This document shows, in pieces, positions 17,097 through 26,420 of a DNA stretch of 64,000 nucleotides. The stretch is from positions 22,422 to 86,421 of the forward strand of contig CAZIOH010000016.1 in NCBI GenBank assembly GCA_964540815.1, given 5' to 3'. The translations under genes and the position numbers were made by a program. The stretch comes from CAZIOH01 sp964540815. GTDB lineage: Bacteria > Myxococcota_A > Polyangia > Fen-1088. The notes beneath the pieces are model-generated. The model ran no database searches, had not been told where the DNA came from, and saw only the letters and a program-made list of their open reading frames with translations. The first letter of the stretch is position 1; every line of letters starts with the position of its first letter.

Positions 17097-18494
17097 ATGA
17101 AACCGCCCCAGAGAGTCGTGTGGTCCGAAGGGATGCTGGTCGCCCCACAGCACTTGCAGCAACAGGACCTGTATCACGAGAGGCTCCTCGACGAGCGAAT
17201 CGCCGCGCTGGCGCCTTACCGGTGGGGGGTGGTGTCGGTCGAGGTCGACGCGGGCGCGCTCGGGAGCGACCAGGTCCGATTGACGACCTTCGTGGGGATC
17301 CTGCCCGACGGCTCGTACGTCGCGTTCGAGTCGGGCGATCCCGAGTGTCCTGCCGCACGCCCCATCGGAACCCATTTTCCGCCGACGTCGCCTCACTGTG
17401 ACGTCTACCTGGGCTTGCCGAAGGAACGCGAGGGTGTTCCGAGCATCTCGACCGATCAGACGCCGACCACCGCCAGCACATCGTCCACCAAGGCCTCGCG
17501 GGCGAGGTTCCGCTCGGTGAGCAGGAACGTCGGGGATCTCACCCGCAACGTCGCGGATCTCTCCATGACCTTCGCCCAGCGGAACACCGCCCTGCTGTTC
17601 GGCGACGAGGCGCGGGACGACTTCGACGCGATCAAGGTCGCCGAGATCGTGCGCGACGGTCGGGGCGCGCTGCTGGTGAACGAGACCTACATTCCGCCCA
17701 CCATGCGCATCGACAGCGCTCCCTTCCTGATGGGAGGAGTGCGGCGCCTGCTCGGGTTGATGGTCACCAAGCAACGTGCGCTGGCGGGCGATCGCCGCCA
17801 GCGGGAAGGTGCCCGGATCGAGTTCAACGCCGCGGACATCACCCGCTTCGTCCAGCTGAGCACGATCAACTCGGCGATTCCGATCCTGACCTATGCGACC
17901 TCCAACGGCGAGATCACCCCGAGCCAGCTCTATCTGGTCCTGGCGCAGGTGGCGGGACAGCTCGCCACCTTCTCAACGGAGGTCGACCCCTCCAAGCTGC
18001 CGATCTACTCCTACGTCGACCTGCGAGCCACGTTCGAGGAGCTCTTCGCGCGGGTGACCCAGCTCTTGCAGACGACCATCCGCGAGTCCTATATCAGCGT
18101 GCCGCTCGAGGTCAGGGACGGCGTCCACGTCGGCCGGCTCGACGACGATCGCCTCCTCACCTCGACCGAGTACGTGCTCGCCGTCCGCTCCGACATCCCC
18201 GAGACGGAGCTGGCGCAGCGCCTGCCCCCACTGTGCAAGATCGCGTCGGTGGCCCAGCTGCCTCGCCTGATCCGCTCGGCGTCTACCCGAGGGGTGCCCG
18301 TGCAGGTGACCTTCCGTCCCCCCTCCGAGATCCCGGTCAAGTCCGGCATCACGTACTTCTCGTTGATGTTGCAGAATGACTACTGGAAGGGAGTCCTGCA
18401 AGATCGCCTGGTCTCCATCTACCTGCCGCCTCCCTTCGAGCCCGAGCGGGTGAAGCTCGAGCTCCTGGCGATCCCCAAGGAGTCCTCGAGGTGA
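17097..18494 (+). CDS. tssK: T6SS baseplate adaptor TssK
   Basis: TssK trimers link the baseplate to the TssJLM membrane complex. The 465-residue product begins with the family signature (VVWSEGMLVAPQHLQQQDLY) and has later conserved blocks (LPIYSYVDLRATFEELFARV, then YLPPPFEPERVKLELLAIPK). Length is normal. It is divergent from tssA. In most loci tssL and tssM follow tssK, but here the next gene is a convergent protease 25 nt away, so the membrane-complex genes must lie elsewhere. Confidence 0.95.
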   Translation: MKPPQRVVWSEGMLVAPQHLQQQDLYHERLLDERIAALAPYRWGVVSVEVDAGALGSDQVRLTTFVGILPDGSYVAFESGDPECPAARPIGTHFPPTSPHCDVYLGLPKEREGVPSISTDQTPTTASTSSTKASRARFRSVSRNVGDLTRNVADLSMTFAQRNTALLFGDEARDDFDAIKVAEIVRDGRGALLVNETYIPPTMRIDSAPFLMGGVRRLLGLMVTKQRALAGDRRQREGARIEFNAADITRFVQLSTINSAIPILTYATSNGEITPSQLYLVLAQVAGQLATFSTEVDPSKLPIYSYVDLRATFEELFARVTQLLQTTIRESYISVPLEVRDGVHVGRLDDDRLLTSTEYVLAVRSDIPETELAQRLPPLCKIASVAQLPRLIRSASTRGVPVQVTFRPPSEIPVKSGITYFSLMLQNDYWKGVLQDRLVSIYLPPPFEPERVKLELLAIPKESSR

Positions 18495-18519
18495 AGGGAG
18501 AGCGGAGGTCGCCCTCCCC

Positions 18520-19839
18520 TCAGGGCGTGAACGTGACGCCGAGGGCATAGCTCCCAGCCGAGGCGGTGGCCTCGGTGATCCGGGCGACGTAGGTGCCCCC
18601 GGCGTCGGTGTGTCGGGAGATCTCGGGGCCGTCGCCGATGAACGACAGCCGGCCCGTCGTGGCCGACAGCTTGTAGATCCGCAGCGCCGCGGTCCCGCTC
18701 GTGCCAGACAGCACGGCGTCGTAGATCGAGTCGGCATTCACCGTGAAGGTGAACCAGTCCTGGTCCGAAGTGGACGACAGGCCCCCGCGAGCGACGCCAC
18801 CTGGGCACAAGGGATTGGCCTGCAGGGCCGAATCATTGGGTTCCTGCTCGGTGGCACCACTGCCGGTGCATGTATCCCCGAGAGCGGAGCAGCGACCGTC
18901 GGAGCCGCAGAGCTCGCCCGCCACGCAGGTCCCGCAGATCCCACCGCAACCATCGCTGCCGCAGGCGCGTCCCGAGCAAGCGGGCGCGCAGGCAGCCTGG
19001 GCGTACATGTCGACGAACGCCAGGTCGGTGTCGATCCGGGCGTCGTATCCTCCGTCGGAGCAATCCACGTTGCCATAGGAGGTCGTTCCGACGATCGTCT
19101 CCTCACCGTTCAAGCTCATGAAGGCGGGCCCACCGGAGTCGCCGTTGCAGGTGCCATGGCGACTGTCGCCGACGGCGACGAGCTTGGTCCCGACCGCGCC
19201 GAGCAGAGTGACCGTCTGCCGCTTGACCCCGGCGCCGGTCTGGGCGGCGCCGTCGCTGAGGCCATAGCCGACGATGCGCACCGATGCTCCGCGCAACGCC
19301 GCGGCCAGCGGTTGCCGGTTGAGGGGCAACGGAGCCAGGGTCGAGGGCTCGGCAAGGATCACCACGCCCTGATCGTGGCCTGCTTCGAGACGGCGGGGGC
19401 TCCACAGCGGGTTGGCGTGGACCTCGCGCACGGCGAGCGCGTGGGAGCGGTCCCGGTTGATGTTGGGGCCGGTCAGCACCGTGAAGATCGCGCCGGGTCC
19501 CGTCTCGGATTCGGACACGCAGTGCGCCGCCGTGAGGACCACGGTCGGCGAGATGACCGAGCCCGTGCACAGGAATCCACCCGGCTGACCGGGCTCCTGC
19601 GCGTAGACCGCCACCACGCTGGGATCCCCGGTGTCGGCCTCGCCCCCGACGATCGCGCCCGTGTCCTCCCCGACGGCGGAGGATGGGACATCAGCGCGTC
19701 CAGCGTCGCACCCGAGCAGTGCGAACTGCCCTCCCGTCGCGCCGATCCACGCGATCAGCGCCTGCGCGACCGCCGTCGTACCTCCCGACTTCGACCTCTT
19801 GTTCCGGTCCCACTTCCACTCCCGACGCCCTTGCATCAT
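18520..19839 (-). CDS. Trypsin-like serine protease, predicted lipoprotein with C-terminal PPC-like domain
   Basis: This S1-family peptidase has its triad in order: His106 in LTAAHC, Asp156 in HDQGVVIL and Ser235 in GDSGGP. The N-terminus has a hydrophobic segment ending in a lipobox-like LLGC (Cys44), so it is probably exported and lipid-anchored; the 40-residue basic lead-in is longer than usual. IVGGEAD at 63-69 marks the mature protease start, so a short propeptide may be removed. After the protease comes a Cys-rich hinge (CAPACSGRACGSDGCGGICG) and a C-terminal bacterial pre-peptidase-like beta domain (EQEPNDSALQANPLCPGG, then SDQDWFTFTV), common in myxobacterial exoenzymes. ATG 19839 has AAGGAG 6 nt upstream. 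It stands alone between tssK (convergent) and the efflux operon. Substrate unknown. Confidence 0.9.
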   Translation of the reverse strand: MMQGRREWKWDRNKRSKSGGTTAVAQALIAWIGATGGQFALLGCDAGRADVPSSAVGEDTGAIVGGEADTGDPSVVAVYAQEPGQPGGFLCTGSVISPTVVLTAAHCVSESETGPGAIFTVLTGPNINRDRSHALAVREVHANPLWSPRRLEAGHDQGVVILAEPSTLAPLPLNRQPLAAALRGASVRIVGYGLSDGAAQTGAGVKRQTVTLLGAVGTKLVAVGDSRHGTCNGDSGGPAFMSLNGEETIVGTTSYGNVDCSDGGYDARIDTDLAFVDMYAQAACAPACSGRACGSDGCGGICGTCVAGELCGSDGRCSALGDTCTGSGATEQEPNDSALQANPLCPGGVARGGLSSTSDQDWFTFTVNADSIYDAVLSGTSGTAALRIYKLSATTGRLSFIGDGPEISRHTDAGGTYVARITEATASAGSYALGVTFTP

Positions 19840-20006
19840 GACGATCTCCTTGCCCTTGTTCGTCGCCAGTTCCGCGGCCCCCGCGACCTTCTCGCCTGCG
19901 GTCTCCTCGCCTGCCGTCCTGCCGCCTGCGGAGACTCGGCAGGGAGCTCAGCAAGAGACGGACCGCGGAGACGCGCCTCGCCACGCCTCATCTGCGCCAG
20001 CGGGCC

Positions 20007-20024
20007 TGGCCGGCCCGCCGGCCA
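20007..20024 (-). terminator. GC-rich palindrome after the efflux operon, possible terminator
   Basis: TGGCCGGC and GCCGGCCA flank a 2-bp centre at 20007-20024, about 62 nt past the end of the last RND gene. It could form a stem, but no T-run follows, so it would act only as a Rho-assisted or processing site. Confidence 0.25.
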
Positions 20025-20085
20025 CCGCGGCCGGAGCACCGGTCGAGCGTCCGGATTCCGTCCGCGCAGCGGGACGCTTCGCGGT

Positions 20086-23000
20086 TCAGAAGCCGGAGGG
20101 AGCTGGGGCAGGCGAGGGGAGCGCGCCTGCCTCGACGGGGTCTCCACCGCCCACCACCCCGAGGTGGCGGCGGCGCCTGGTCAGGCGGTCGAGGAACAGA
20201 TAGACCACCGGGGTCGTGTAGAGGGTCAGCATCTGCGAGAAGATCAGGCCTCCGACGATGGTGATCCCGAGCGGGCCGCGCAGCTCCGCGCCTTCACCGC
20301 TGCCAAATGCCAGCGGGACGGCGCCGAGCAACGCCGCCATGGTCGTCATCGTGATCGGCCGAAACCGCAACAGGCACGCTTCATGAATGGCGTCGCGGGA
20401 TGACAGGTTGCGCTCGCGCTCGGCTTCGATCGCGAAGTCGATCATCAAGATGGCGTTCTTCTTGACGATCCCGATGAGCAGGATGATGCCGATGAGCGCG
20501 ATGATCGAGAGCTCGGTCCGGGTGAGGAGCAGGGCGATGAGCGCCCCCACCCCCGCCGATGGCAGGGTCGAGAGGATGGTGAGGGGATGAATCAGACTTT
20601 CGTAGAGGATGCCGAGCACGATGTAGACGGCGATCAAGGCCGCGAGCACCAGCACCGGCTGATTCTGCAGCGACGCCCGGAAGACCTGCGCCGTGCCCTG
20701 GAACCCGGCCCGCAGGCTGGCAGGCAGGTGCAGCTCGGTCTCGGCGCGGCGGACCAGGTTCACCGCATCGCCCAGCGAGACCCCCGGCGCGAGGTTGAAC
20801 GAGATGGTCACCGCCGGAAACTGCCCCTGGTGGGTCACCGACAGGGAGGTGGCCCCAGTCTCGAAGTGCGCCACCGCGGAGAGCGGGATCTGATCCCCGG
20901 CGATCGAGCGTACGAAGAGCTTGTCGAGCGCCTCCGGGCCGGTCTGAAGTCCCGGGGTGGCCTCCAGGATCACCCGGGAGTAGTTGGTCGAGGTGTACAC
21001 CGTGGCGACCTGCCGCTGGCCATAGGCATCGTACAGGGCGTCGTCCACCGCCTGCGGCGTGACCCCGAGCCGCGAGGCCGTGTCGCGGTCGAGGGCCAGG
21101 GACAGGAGCAGGCCGGCGCTCTGCAGATCGGTGTTGACGTCCTTGAGCTGGGGCAACGTGCGGAGCTTCTGCAACACCCGCGGGGACCAGGCGCGCAGCT
21201 CGTCGAGATCGGCGTCCTCGAGGGTGTATTGAAACTGCGTGCGCGAGCCGCGCCCTCCCACCCGCACGTCCTGGTTCGACTGCAAGAAGAGCTTGATCCC
21301 GGGGGTCGTGGCCAGCTTGACCCGCAGTCTTCCGATGATCTGGTCGGCGGTGGACTTGCGCTGGTCGCGCGGCTTGAGCGAGACGAACAGGGTCCCGGTG
21401 TTGGTGGTCCCGGCCTGTCCGCCCATGAACGCCACCACGTCGCTGACGTCGGGGTCGGTACGCACGTCCCGCAGCATCTTCTCCTGGGCGGTGGCCATGG
21501 CCGGGAAGGAGATGTCCTGAGGGCCCTCGGAGAACCCCATCAACATGCCAGTGTCCTGCTGCGGGAAGAGGCCCTTCGGCACGATGACGTAGAGGTAGAC
21601 CGACAACCCGAGCGTTCCGAGCGTCACGGCCAGCATCACGAAGCGGTGGTCGAGCACCCAGGTCAGGCCGCGATCGTAGAAGCGCACCAGCCCATCGAAG
21701 GCACGCTCGAGGGCCCGCGACAGACGCCCCTGGTCCTCCTGGGATTCCCGCCGCAGCATGCGCGCGCACATCACCGGGGTGAGGGTCAAGGAGACCACCG
21801 CCGAGATGGTGATGGCGATGCTGAGGGTCACGGCGAACTCCCGAAAGAGACGGCCCACGATGCCGCCCATGAAGAGGATGGGGATGAAGACCGCCAGCAG
21901 CGACGCCGTGATGGACACGATGGTGAAGCCGACCTGCTTGGCGCCGATCAGCGCCGCCTCGAGCGGTGTCTTTCCCTGGTCGAGGTGGCGCGAGACGTTC
22001 TCCGTCACCACGATGGCGTCGTCCACCACGAAGCCGGTCGAGATGGTGAGGGCCATCAGGGTCAGGTTGTTCACGCTGAACCCGAGCAGGTACATCACCC
22101 CGAAGGTCCCGACCAGCGAGAGCGGCACCGCCACGCTGGGGATGGCGGTGGCCCGGAAGCTGCGCAGGAAGATCAAAACCACCAGCACCACCAGGGCGAT
22201 GGCGATCACCAGGGTCTGCTCGACCTCGTGCACCGAGGCCCGAATGGTGCGCGCGCGATCGATCGCCACCTGGATGTCGATGGCCGGGGAGATGGAGGTG
22301 GCCAGGGTGGGGAGGACCGCCTTGACCCGGTCGATGGTCTGCAGGATGTTCGCACCCGGCTGACGCCGGATGATGAGCAGCACGGCGCGGGCGTCGTTGG
22401 TCCAGGCGGCGACCCGGTTGTTCTCGACGTCATCCGTGACCTTGGCGACGTCGCCGAGGCGGACCACCCCCCCGCCCCGGTAGGAGACCACCATGGGCCG
22501 GAAGGCCGCCGCGCCGTAGAGCTGGTCGTTGGCCGACAAGGCCCAGGACTGGGTCGGCCCGGTGAGCCCACCCTTGGGAGAGTTGACCGTGGCAGCGGCC
22601 AGCGCGGTCCGGACGTCGGTCATGCTGAGCCCCATCCCGGCCAGGGTGGCCGGGTCGACCTGCACCCGCACGGCGGGCTGCTGGCCGCCCCCCACGGTGA
22701 CCTGACCCACCCCTTCGACCTGGGAGATCTTCTGGGCCACCACGTTGTTGGCGGCGTCGAAGACCTGCGCCAGCGGCAAGGTCTGGGACGTCATCGACAC
22801 GATCAGCACCGGCGCATCGGCCGGGTTGACCTTGCGATAGTTGGGGCGGGTGGGGAGGTTGGTGGGCAGCTCCGCGCCGGCTGCGTTGATGGCGGCCTGT
22901 ACGTCCCGCGCGGCGGCGGTCACGTCGCGGTCGAGGGAGAATTGCAGGGTCAGCTGGGTGGATCCGAGCGAGCTCGTCGAGGTCATCTCGGTGAGGCCGG

Positions 23001-23223
23001 CGATGCGGCCGAAGCGCCGCTCGAGCGGGGTGGCGACGGCCGAGGCCATGGTCTCGGGGCTCGCCCCGGGCAGGTTGGCGGAGACCGCCAGGGTCGGAAA
23101 ATCCACCCGGGGCAAGGGCGCGACAGGCAGTTGCACGAAGGCGGCCGCGCCCGCCAACAAGACCGCCGCCGCGAGCAGGGAGGTGGCGATGGGGCGGCGC
23201 AGGAACGGGGCGGAGATGTTCAT
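20086..23223 (-). CDS. RND efflux transporter, MdtC-like inner-membrane subunit
   Basis: This is a proton-driven efflux permease of the HAE1/AcrB group. The 1045 residues show the standard layout: a TM1 start (SAPFLRRPIATSLLAAAVLL), two periplasmic porter/docking halves, and twelve membrane segments. TM4 holds the proton-relay Asp pair (GFVVDDAIVVTENV) and TM10-11 reads GIVKKNAILMIDFAIEAE. It overlaps the preceding RND gene by 4 nt (ATGA). Two adjacent, non-identical RND genes after an adaptor match the MdtB/MdtC arrangement, where the two form a mixed trimer. The substrates are unknown; MdtBC-like pumps export bile salts, novobiocin and metals in enterics. Confidence 0.93.
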   Translation of the reverse strand: MNISAPFLRRPIATSLLAAAVLLAGAAAFVQLPVAPLPRVDFPTLAVSANLPGASPETMASAVATPLERRFGRIAGLTEMTSTSSLGSTQLTLQFSLDRDVTAAARDVQAAINAAGAELPTNLPTRPNYRKVNPADAPVLIVSMTSQTLPLAQVFDAANNVVAQKISQVEGVGQVTVGGGQQPAVRVQVDPATLAGMGLSMTDVRTALAAATVNSPKGGLTGPTQSWALSANDQLYGAAAFRPMVVSYRGGGVVRLGDVAKVTDDVENNRVAAWTNDARAVLLIIRRQPGANILQTIDRVKAVLPTLATSISPAIDIQVAIDRARTIRASVHEVEQTLVIAIALVVLVVLIFLRSFRATAIPSVAVPLSLVGTFGVMYLLGFSVNNLTLMALTISTGFVVDDAIVVTENVSRHLDQGKTPLEAALIGAKQVGFTIVSITASLLAVFIPILFMGGIVGRLFREFAVTLSIAITISAVVSLTLTPVMCARMLRRESQEDQGRLSRALERAFDGLVRFYDRGLTWVLDHRFVMLAVTLGTLGLSVYLYVIVPKGLFPQQDTGMLMGFSEGPQDISFPAMATAQEKMLRDVRTDPDVSDVVAFMGGQAGTTNTGTLFVSLKPRDQRKSTADQIIGRLRVKLATTPGIKLFLQSNQDVRVGGRGSRTQFQYTLEDADLDELRAWSPRVLQKLRTLPQLKDVNTDLQSAGLLLSLALDRDTASRLGVTPQAVDDALYDAYGQRQVATVYTSTNYSRVILEATPGLQTGPEALDKLFVRSIAGDQIPLSAVAHFETGATSLSVTHQGQFPAVTISFNLAPGVSLGDAVNLVRRAETELHLPASLRAGFQGTAQVFRASLQNQPVLVLAALIAVYIVLGILYESLIHPLTILSTLPSAGVGALIALLLTRTELSIIALIGIILLIGIVKKNAILMIDFAIEAERERNLSSRDAIHEACLLRFRPITMTTMAALLGAVPLAFGSGEGAELRGPLGITIVGGLIFSQMLTLYTTPVVYLFLDRLTRRRRHLGVVGGGDPVEAGALPSPAPAPSGF

Positions 23224-26200
23224 GGCGGCGTGAGCCCGGCTCGGCGTGGGGCGGCGCCATCGGAAGCTGCCACTTGCCGGGGCGAGCGCTCGGCTCCAGA
23301 GGTCGTGGGCGCGCTCCCTGTGGTCGTGACCCGCGCTCGGCCGCCGCCGAGCCCCGTGAACCAGGCGCGCAGCCGTTCCATGTAGAGGTAGATCACGGGC
23401 GTCGTGTAGAGCGTGAGCACCTGCGAGACCAAGAGCCCGCCGACGATCGAGATACCGAGCGGGCGTCTGAGCTCGGCCCCGGTGCCGCGTCCGAGGGCCA
23501 GCGGCACGCCCCCCAGGAGGGCCGCCAGGGTGGTCATGATGATCGGGCGGAAGCGCAGCAGGCAGGCCTTGTAGATGGCGTCCCGGGGGGCGAGCTTCTC
23601 CTCGCGCTCGGCCTCGAGGGCGAAGTCGATCATCATGATGGCGTTCTTCTGTACGATCCCGATCAGCAGGACCACCCCGATCAGGGCCACGATGCTGAAA
23701 TCCGTGCCGGTGAGCATCAGGGCAGCGAGCGCCCCGAGGCCGGCCGACGGCAAGCTCGAGATGATGGTGATGGGATGGATGTAGCTCTCGTAGAGGACGC
23801 CGAGGACGATGTAGACCGTGAGCAGGGCGGCCACGATCAAGGCCGGCTCGCTCTGGAGCGACTCGCGGAAGGCCTTGGCGGCCCCCTGGAAATCCGGGTG
23901 CACCCCGGGCGGAAGGCCGAGCTCGCGCTCGGCGGCGTGAATGGCCGTGACCGCGTCGCCGAGCGAGTGGCCGGGCGCCAGGTTGAAAGAGAGGGTCACG
24001 GCCGGGAACTGCCCCTGGTGCGCCACCACCAGCGGCGCCACCGATGGAGCGTGGCGGGCGATGGTCGAGAGCGGCACCGGATCGCCGGTGGCCGAGCGCA
24101 CGTAGAGGCCAGCCAGCGCGTCCGGGCTCTGCTGGAACTCGGGCTTCACCTCGAGGATCACCCGGTAAAGGTTCAGCTGGGTGAAGATGGTAGACACCTG
24201 GCGCTGTCCGAAGGCGTCGTAGAGCGTGTCGTCGATAGCCTGCAGGCTGACCCCGAGCCGCGCGGCGTTGTCGCGATCGATGGTGATGGAGAGCTCCAGC
24301 CCGGAGGCCTGCTGATCGCTGGCCACATCGCGCAGGACCTTCAGGCTCCGCAGCTTGTCGAGCATGCGCGGGGCGAAGGCCGCGAGCTCGTCCGGGTCGG
24401 CGTCCTCGAGGGTGTATTGAAACTGGGTGCGGCTCACCCGGTTGTCGATCTGCAGGTCCTGCACCGCCTGCAGGAAGAGCGAGATGCCCTCCACGTCGCG
24501 CAGCTTGTCCTGCAGACGGGCGATGATCTCCTCGACTCCGGCACGTTGCTTGCGCGGCTTCAGGGTGATGGACAGCCGCCCGCTGTTGGGGGTCTGGTTG
24601 GTGCCGTCGGCGCCGATGAACGACGCGACCGCCTCCACGTCCGGGTCGGAGAGGACCACGTCGGCGAGGGCCCGCTGCCGCTCCATCATTCGCGGAAACG
24701 AGATGTCGAGCGCAGCCTCGGAGACCCCGATGATGAGCCCGGTGTCCTGCTGCGGAAAGAATCCCTTCGGGATCAGCACCGCCAGCGAGACGGTCGCCGC
24801 CGCGGTCCCGAGGGTGAGGAAGAGCATGGTCCGGCTGTGGTCGAGGGCCCAGACGAGCCCCCGGTCGTAGAAGGCCAGCAGCCCGTCGAACCCGCGCTCG
24901 AGCGCGCGCGCGATCCGGCCGGCCTCGGGCTTGGCCTTGTCGGTGGGCTTGAGGATGTGGGCCGACATCATGGCGGTGAGGGTCAGCGACAGCACGGCCG
25001 AGATGGCGATGGCCACGCTCAAGGTGACCGCGAACTCCCGGAACAGCCGCCCGATGATCCCCCCCATGAACAGGAGAGGGATCATGACCGCCACCAACGA
25101 CACCGTGAGGGACACGATGGTGAACCCGATCTGCTTGGCGCCGTCGAGCGCGGCCTGGAAGGGGGGTTGCCCGTCCTCCACGTGGCGCATGATGTTCTCG
25201 AGCATGACGATGGCGTCATCCACCACGAAACCGGTGGCGATGGTGAGCGCCATCAGGGTCAGATTGTTGAGGCTGTAGCCGAGCAGGTACATCACGCCGA
25301 AGGTGGCGATCAGGGCCAGCGGGACCGCCACGCCCGGGATGATGGTGGCGCGCAGGGTGCGGAGCGACAGGAAGATCACCGCCACCACCAGGAACACCGT
25401 CAGCACCAGGGTGAACAGCACGTCGTCCACCGAAGCCCGCACGGTCGCCGTACGGTCGCTGAGGATGGCAACCTTGATCCCGGCCGGTAGCGCGCTCTGC
25501 AGGCGCGGCAGCAGCTCCTTGACGTGGTCGGCGACGTCGATGACGTTGGCGCCGGGCTGCCGCTGCACGTTCAGGATCACCGCGCGATCGCGGTTGGCCC
25601 AGCCGGCGAGCTGCGCATTCTCCACCCCGTCGATCACGTCCGCCACCTCCGCCAGGCGAACCGGTGCGCCGTCCTTGTAGGCGATGACGATCGGGCGGTA
25701 GGCGGCCGACTTCATCAGCTGGTCGTCGACCGCCAGCGTGTAGTCCTGGCGGGGGCCGTCGAGGTTGCCCTTCGGCTGGTTCACGTTGGCGACCACCAGC
25801 GCGGCGCGAACGTCTTCGAGGGTCAGGCCGCGTCCAGCCAGGGCTCGCGGGTCCACCTGCACCCGCACCGCCGGCTTCTGACCGCCGTTCAGGGTGACGA
25901 GCCCCACCCCCGACACCTGGGAGATCTTCTGGGCCAGGATCGAGTCGGTGGTGTCGTGCACCTGGTAGAGCGGCAAGGTGTCGGAGCTGATGCTGAGGGT
26001 GAGGATGGGCGCGTCGGCCGGGTTGCTCTTGCTGTAGGTGGGCGGGGAGGGCAGCGTCCGCGGCAGCAGGTTCGAGGTGGCGTTGATGGCGGCCTGCACG
26101 TCCTGCTGGGCGGAGTCGATGTCCTCGTCGAGGTTGAACTGCAAGGTGATCTGGGAGCTCGAGAAGCTGCTCACCGAGGTCATCTGGGCCAGCCCGGGGA

Positions 26201-26420
26201 TCTGACCGAACTGCCGCTCGAGGGGGGTGGTCACCGCGGACGACATGGTCTCGGCGCTGGCGCCCGGCAATCCGGTGGAGACCACGATGGTCGGGTAGTC
26301 CACCTGGGGCAGCGCGGACACGGGAAGCTCCTGGTAGGCGAGCAAACCCGACATCAACAGCCCCGTCATCAACAGGGAGGTGGCGACGGGTCGGCGGATG
26401 AAGGGCTCCGAGATGCTCAT
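23220..26420 (-). CDS. RND efflux transporter, MdtB-like inner-membrane subunit
   Basis: This second HAE1/AcrB-type permease has 1066 residues and begins SEPFIRRPVATSLLMTGLLM. TM4 carries GFVVDDAIVMLENI with the Asp pair needed for proton transfer, and TM10-11 reads GIVQKNAIMMIDFALEAERE. It differs from its neighbour throughout, so this is an old duplication. It overlaps the adaptor gene upstream and the next RND gene downstream by 4 nt each, indicating tight translational coupling and equal expression. The C-terminal tail (residues about 1030-1066) is Arg/Ala/Pro-rich and cytoplasmic. Together with its partner it would form the motor of a tripartite pump with the adaptor and TolC-like protein of the same operon. 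Confidence 0.93.
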   Translation of the reverse strand: MSISEPFIRRPVATSLLMTGLLMSGLLAYQELPVSALPQVDYPTIVVSTGLPGASAETMSSAVTTPLERQFGQIPGLAQMTSVSSFSSSQITLQFNLDEDIDSAQQDVQAAINATSNLLPRTLPSPPTYSKSNPADAPILTLSISSDTLPLYQVHDTTDSILAQKISQVSGVGLVTLNGGQKPAVRVQVDPRALAGRGLTLEDVRAALVVANVNQPKGNLDGPRQDYTLAVDDQLMKSAAYRPIVIAYKDGAPVRLAEVADVIDGVENAQLAGWANRDRAVILNVQRQPGANVIDVADHVKELLPRLQSALPAGIKVAILSDRTATVRASVDDVLFTLVLTVFLVVAVIFLSLRTLRATIIPGVAVPLALIATFGVMYLLGYSLNNLTLMALTIATGFVVDDAIVMLENIMRHVEDGQPPFQAALDGAKQIGFTIVSLTVSLVAVMIPLLFMGGIIGRLFREFAVTLSVAIAISAVLSLTLTAMMSAHILKPTDKAKPEAGRIARALERGFDGLLAFYDRGLVWALDHSRTMLFLTLGTAAATVSLAVLIPKGFFPQQDTGLIIGVSEAALDISFPRMMERQRALADVVLSDPDVEAVASFIGADGTNQTPNSGRLSITLKPRKQRAGVEEIIARLQDKLRDVEGISLFLQAVQDLQIDNRVSRTQFQYTLEDADPDELAAFAPRMLDKLRSLKVLRDVASDQQASGLELSITIDRDNAARLGVSLQAIDDTLYDAFGQRQVSTIFTQLNLYRVILEVKPEFQQSPDALAGLYVRSATGDPVPLSTIARHAPSVAPLVVAHQGQFPAVTLSFNLAPGHSLGDAVTAIHAAERELGLPPGVHPDFQGAAKAFRESLQSEPALIVAALLTVYIVLGVLYESYIHPITIISSLPSAGLGALAALMLTGTDFSIVALIGVVLLIGIVQKNAIMMIDFALEAEREEKLAPRDAIYKACLLRFRPIIMTTLAALLGGVPLALGRGTGAELRRPLGISIVGGLLVSQVLTLYTTPVIYLYMERLRAWFTGLGGGRARVTTTGSAPTTSGAERSPRQVAASDGAAPRRAGLTPP

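Noticed and set aside
18490..18520. Weak hairpin GGGAG/CTCCC between the convergent tssK and protease genes
   Set aside because: Only 5 bp of stem and no T-run; too weak to call a terminator.
20587..23385. 932-residue plus-strand open frame opposite the RND genes
   Set aside because: His/Gly/Asp/Arg composition typical of a shadow frame, with no recognisable fold, and antisense to a clear RND permease.
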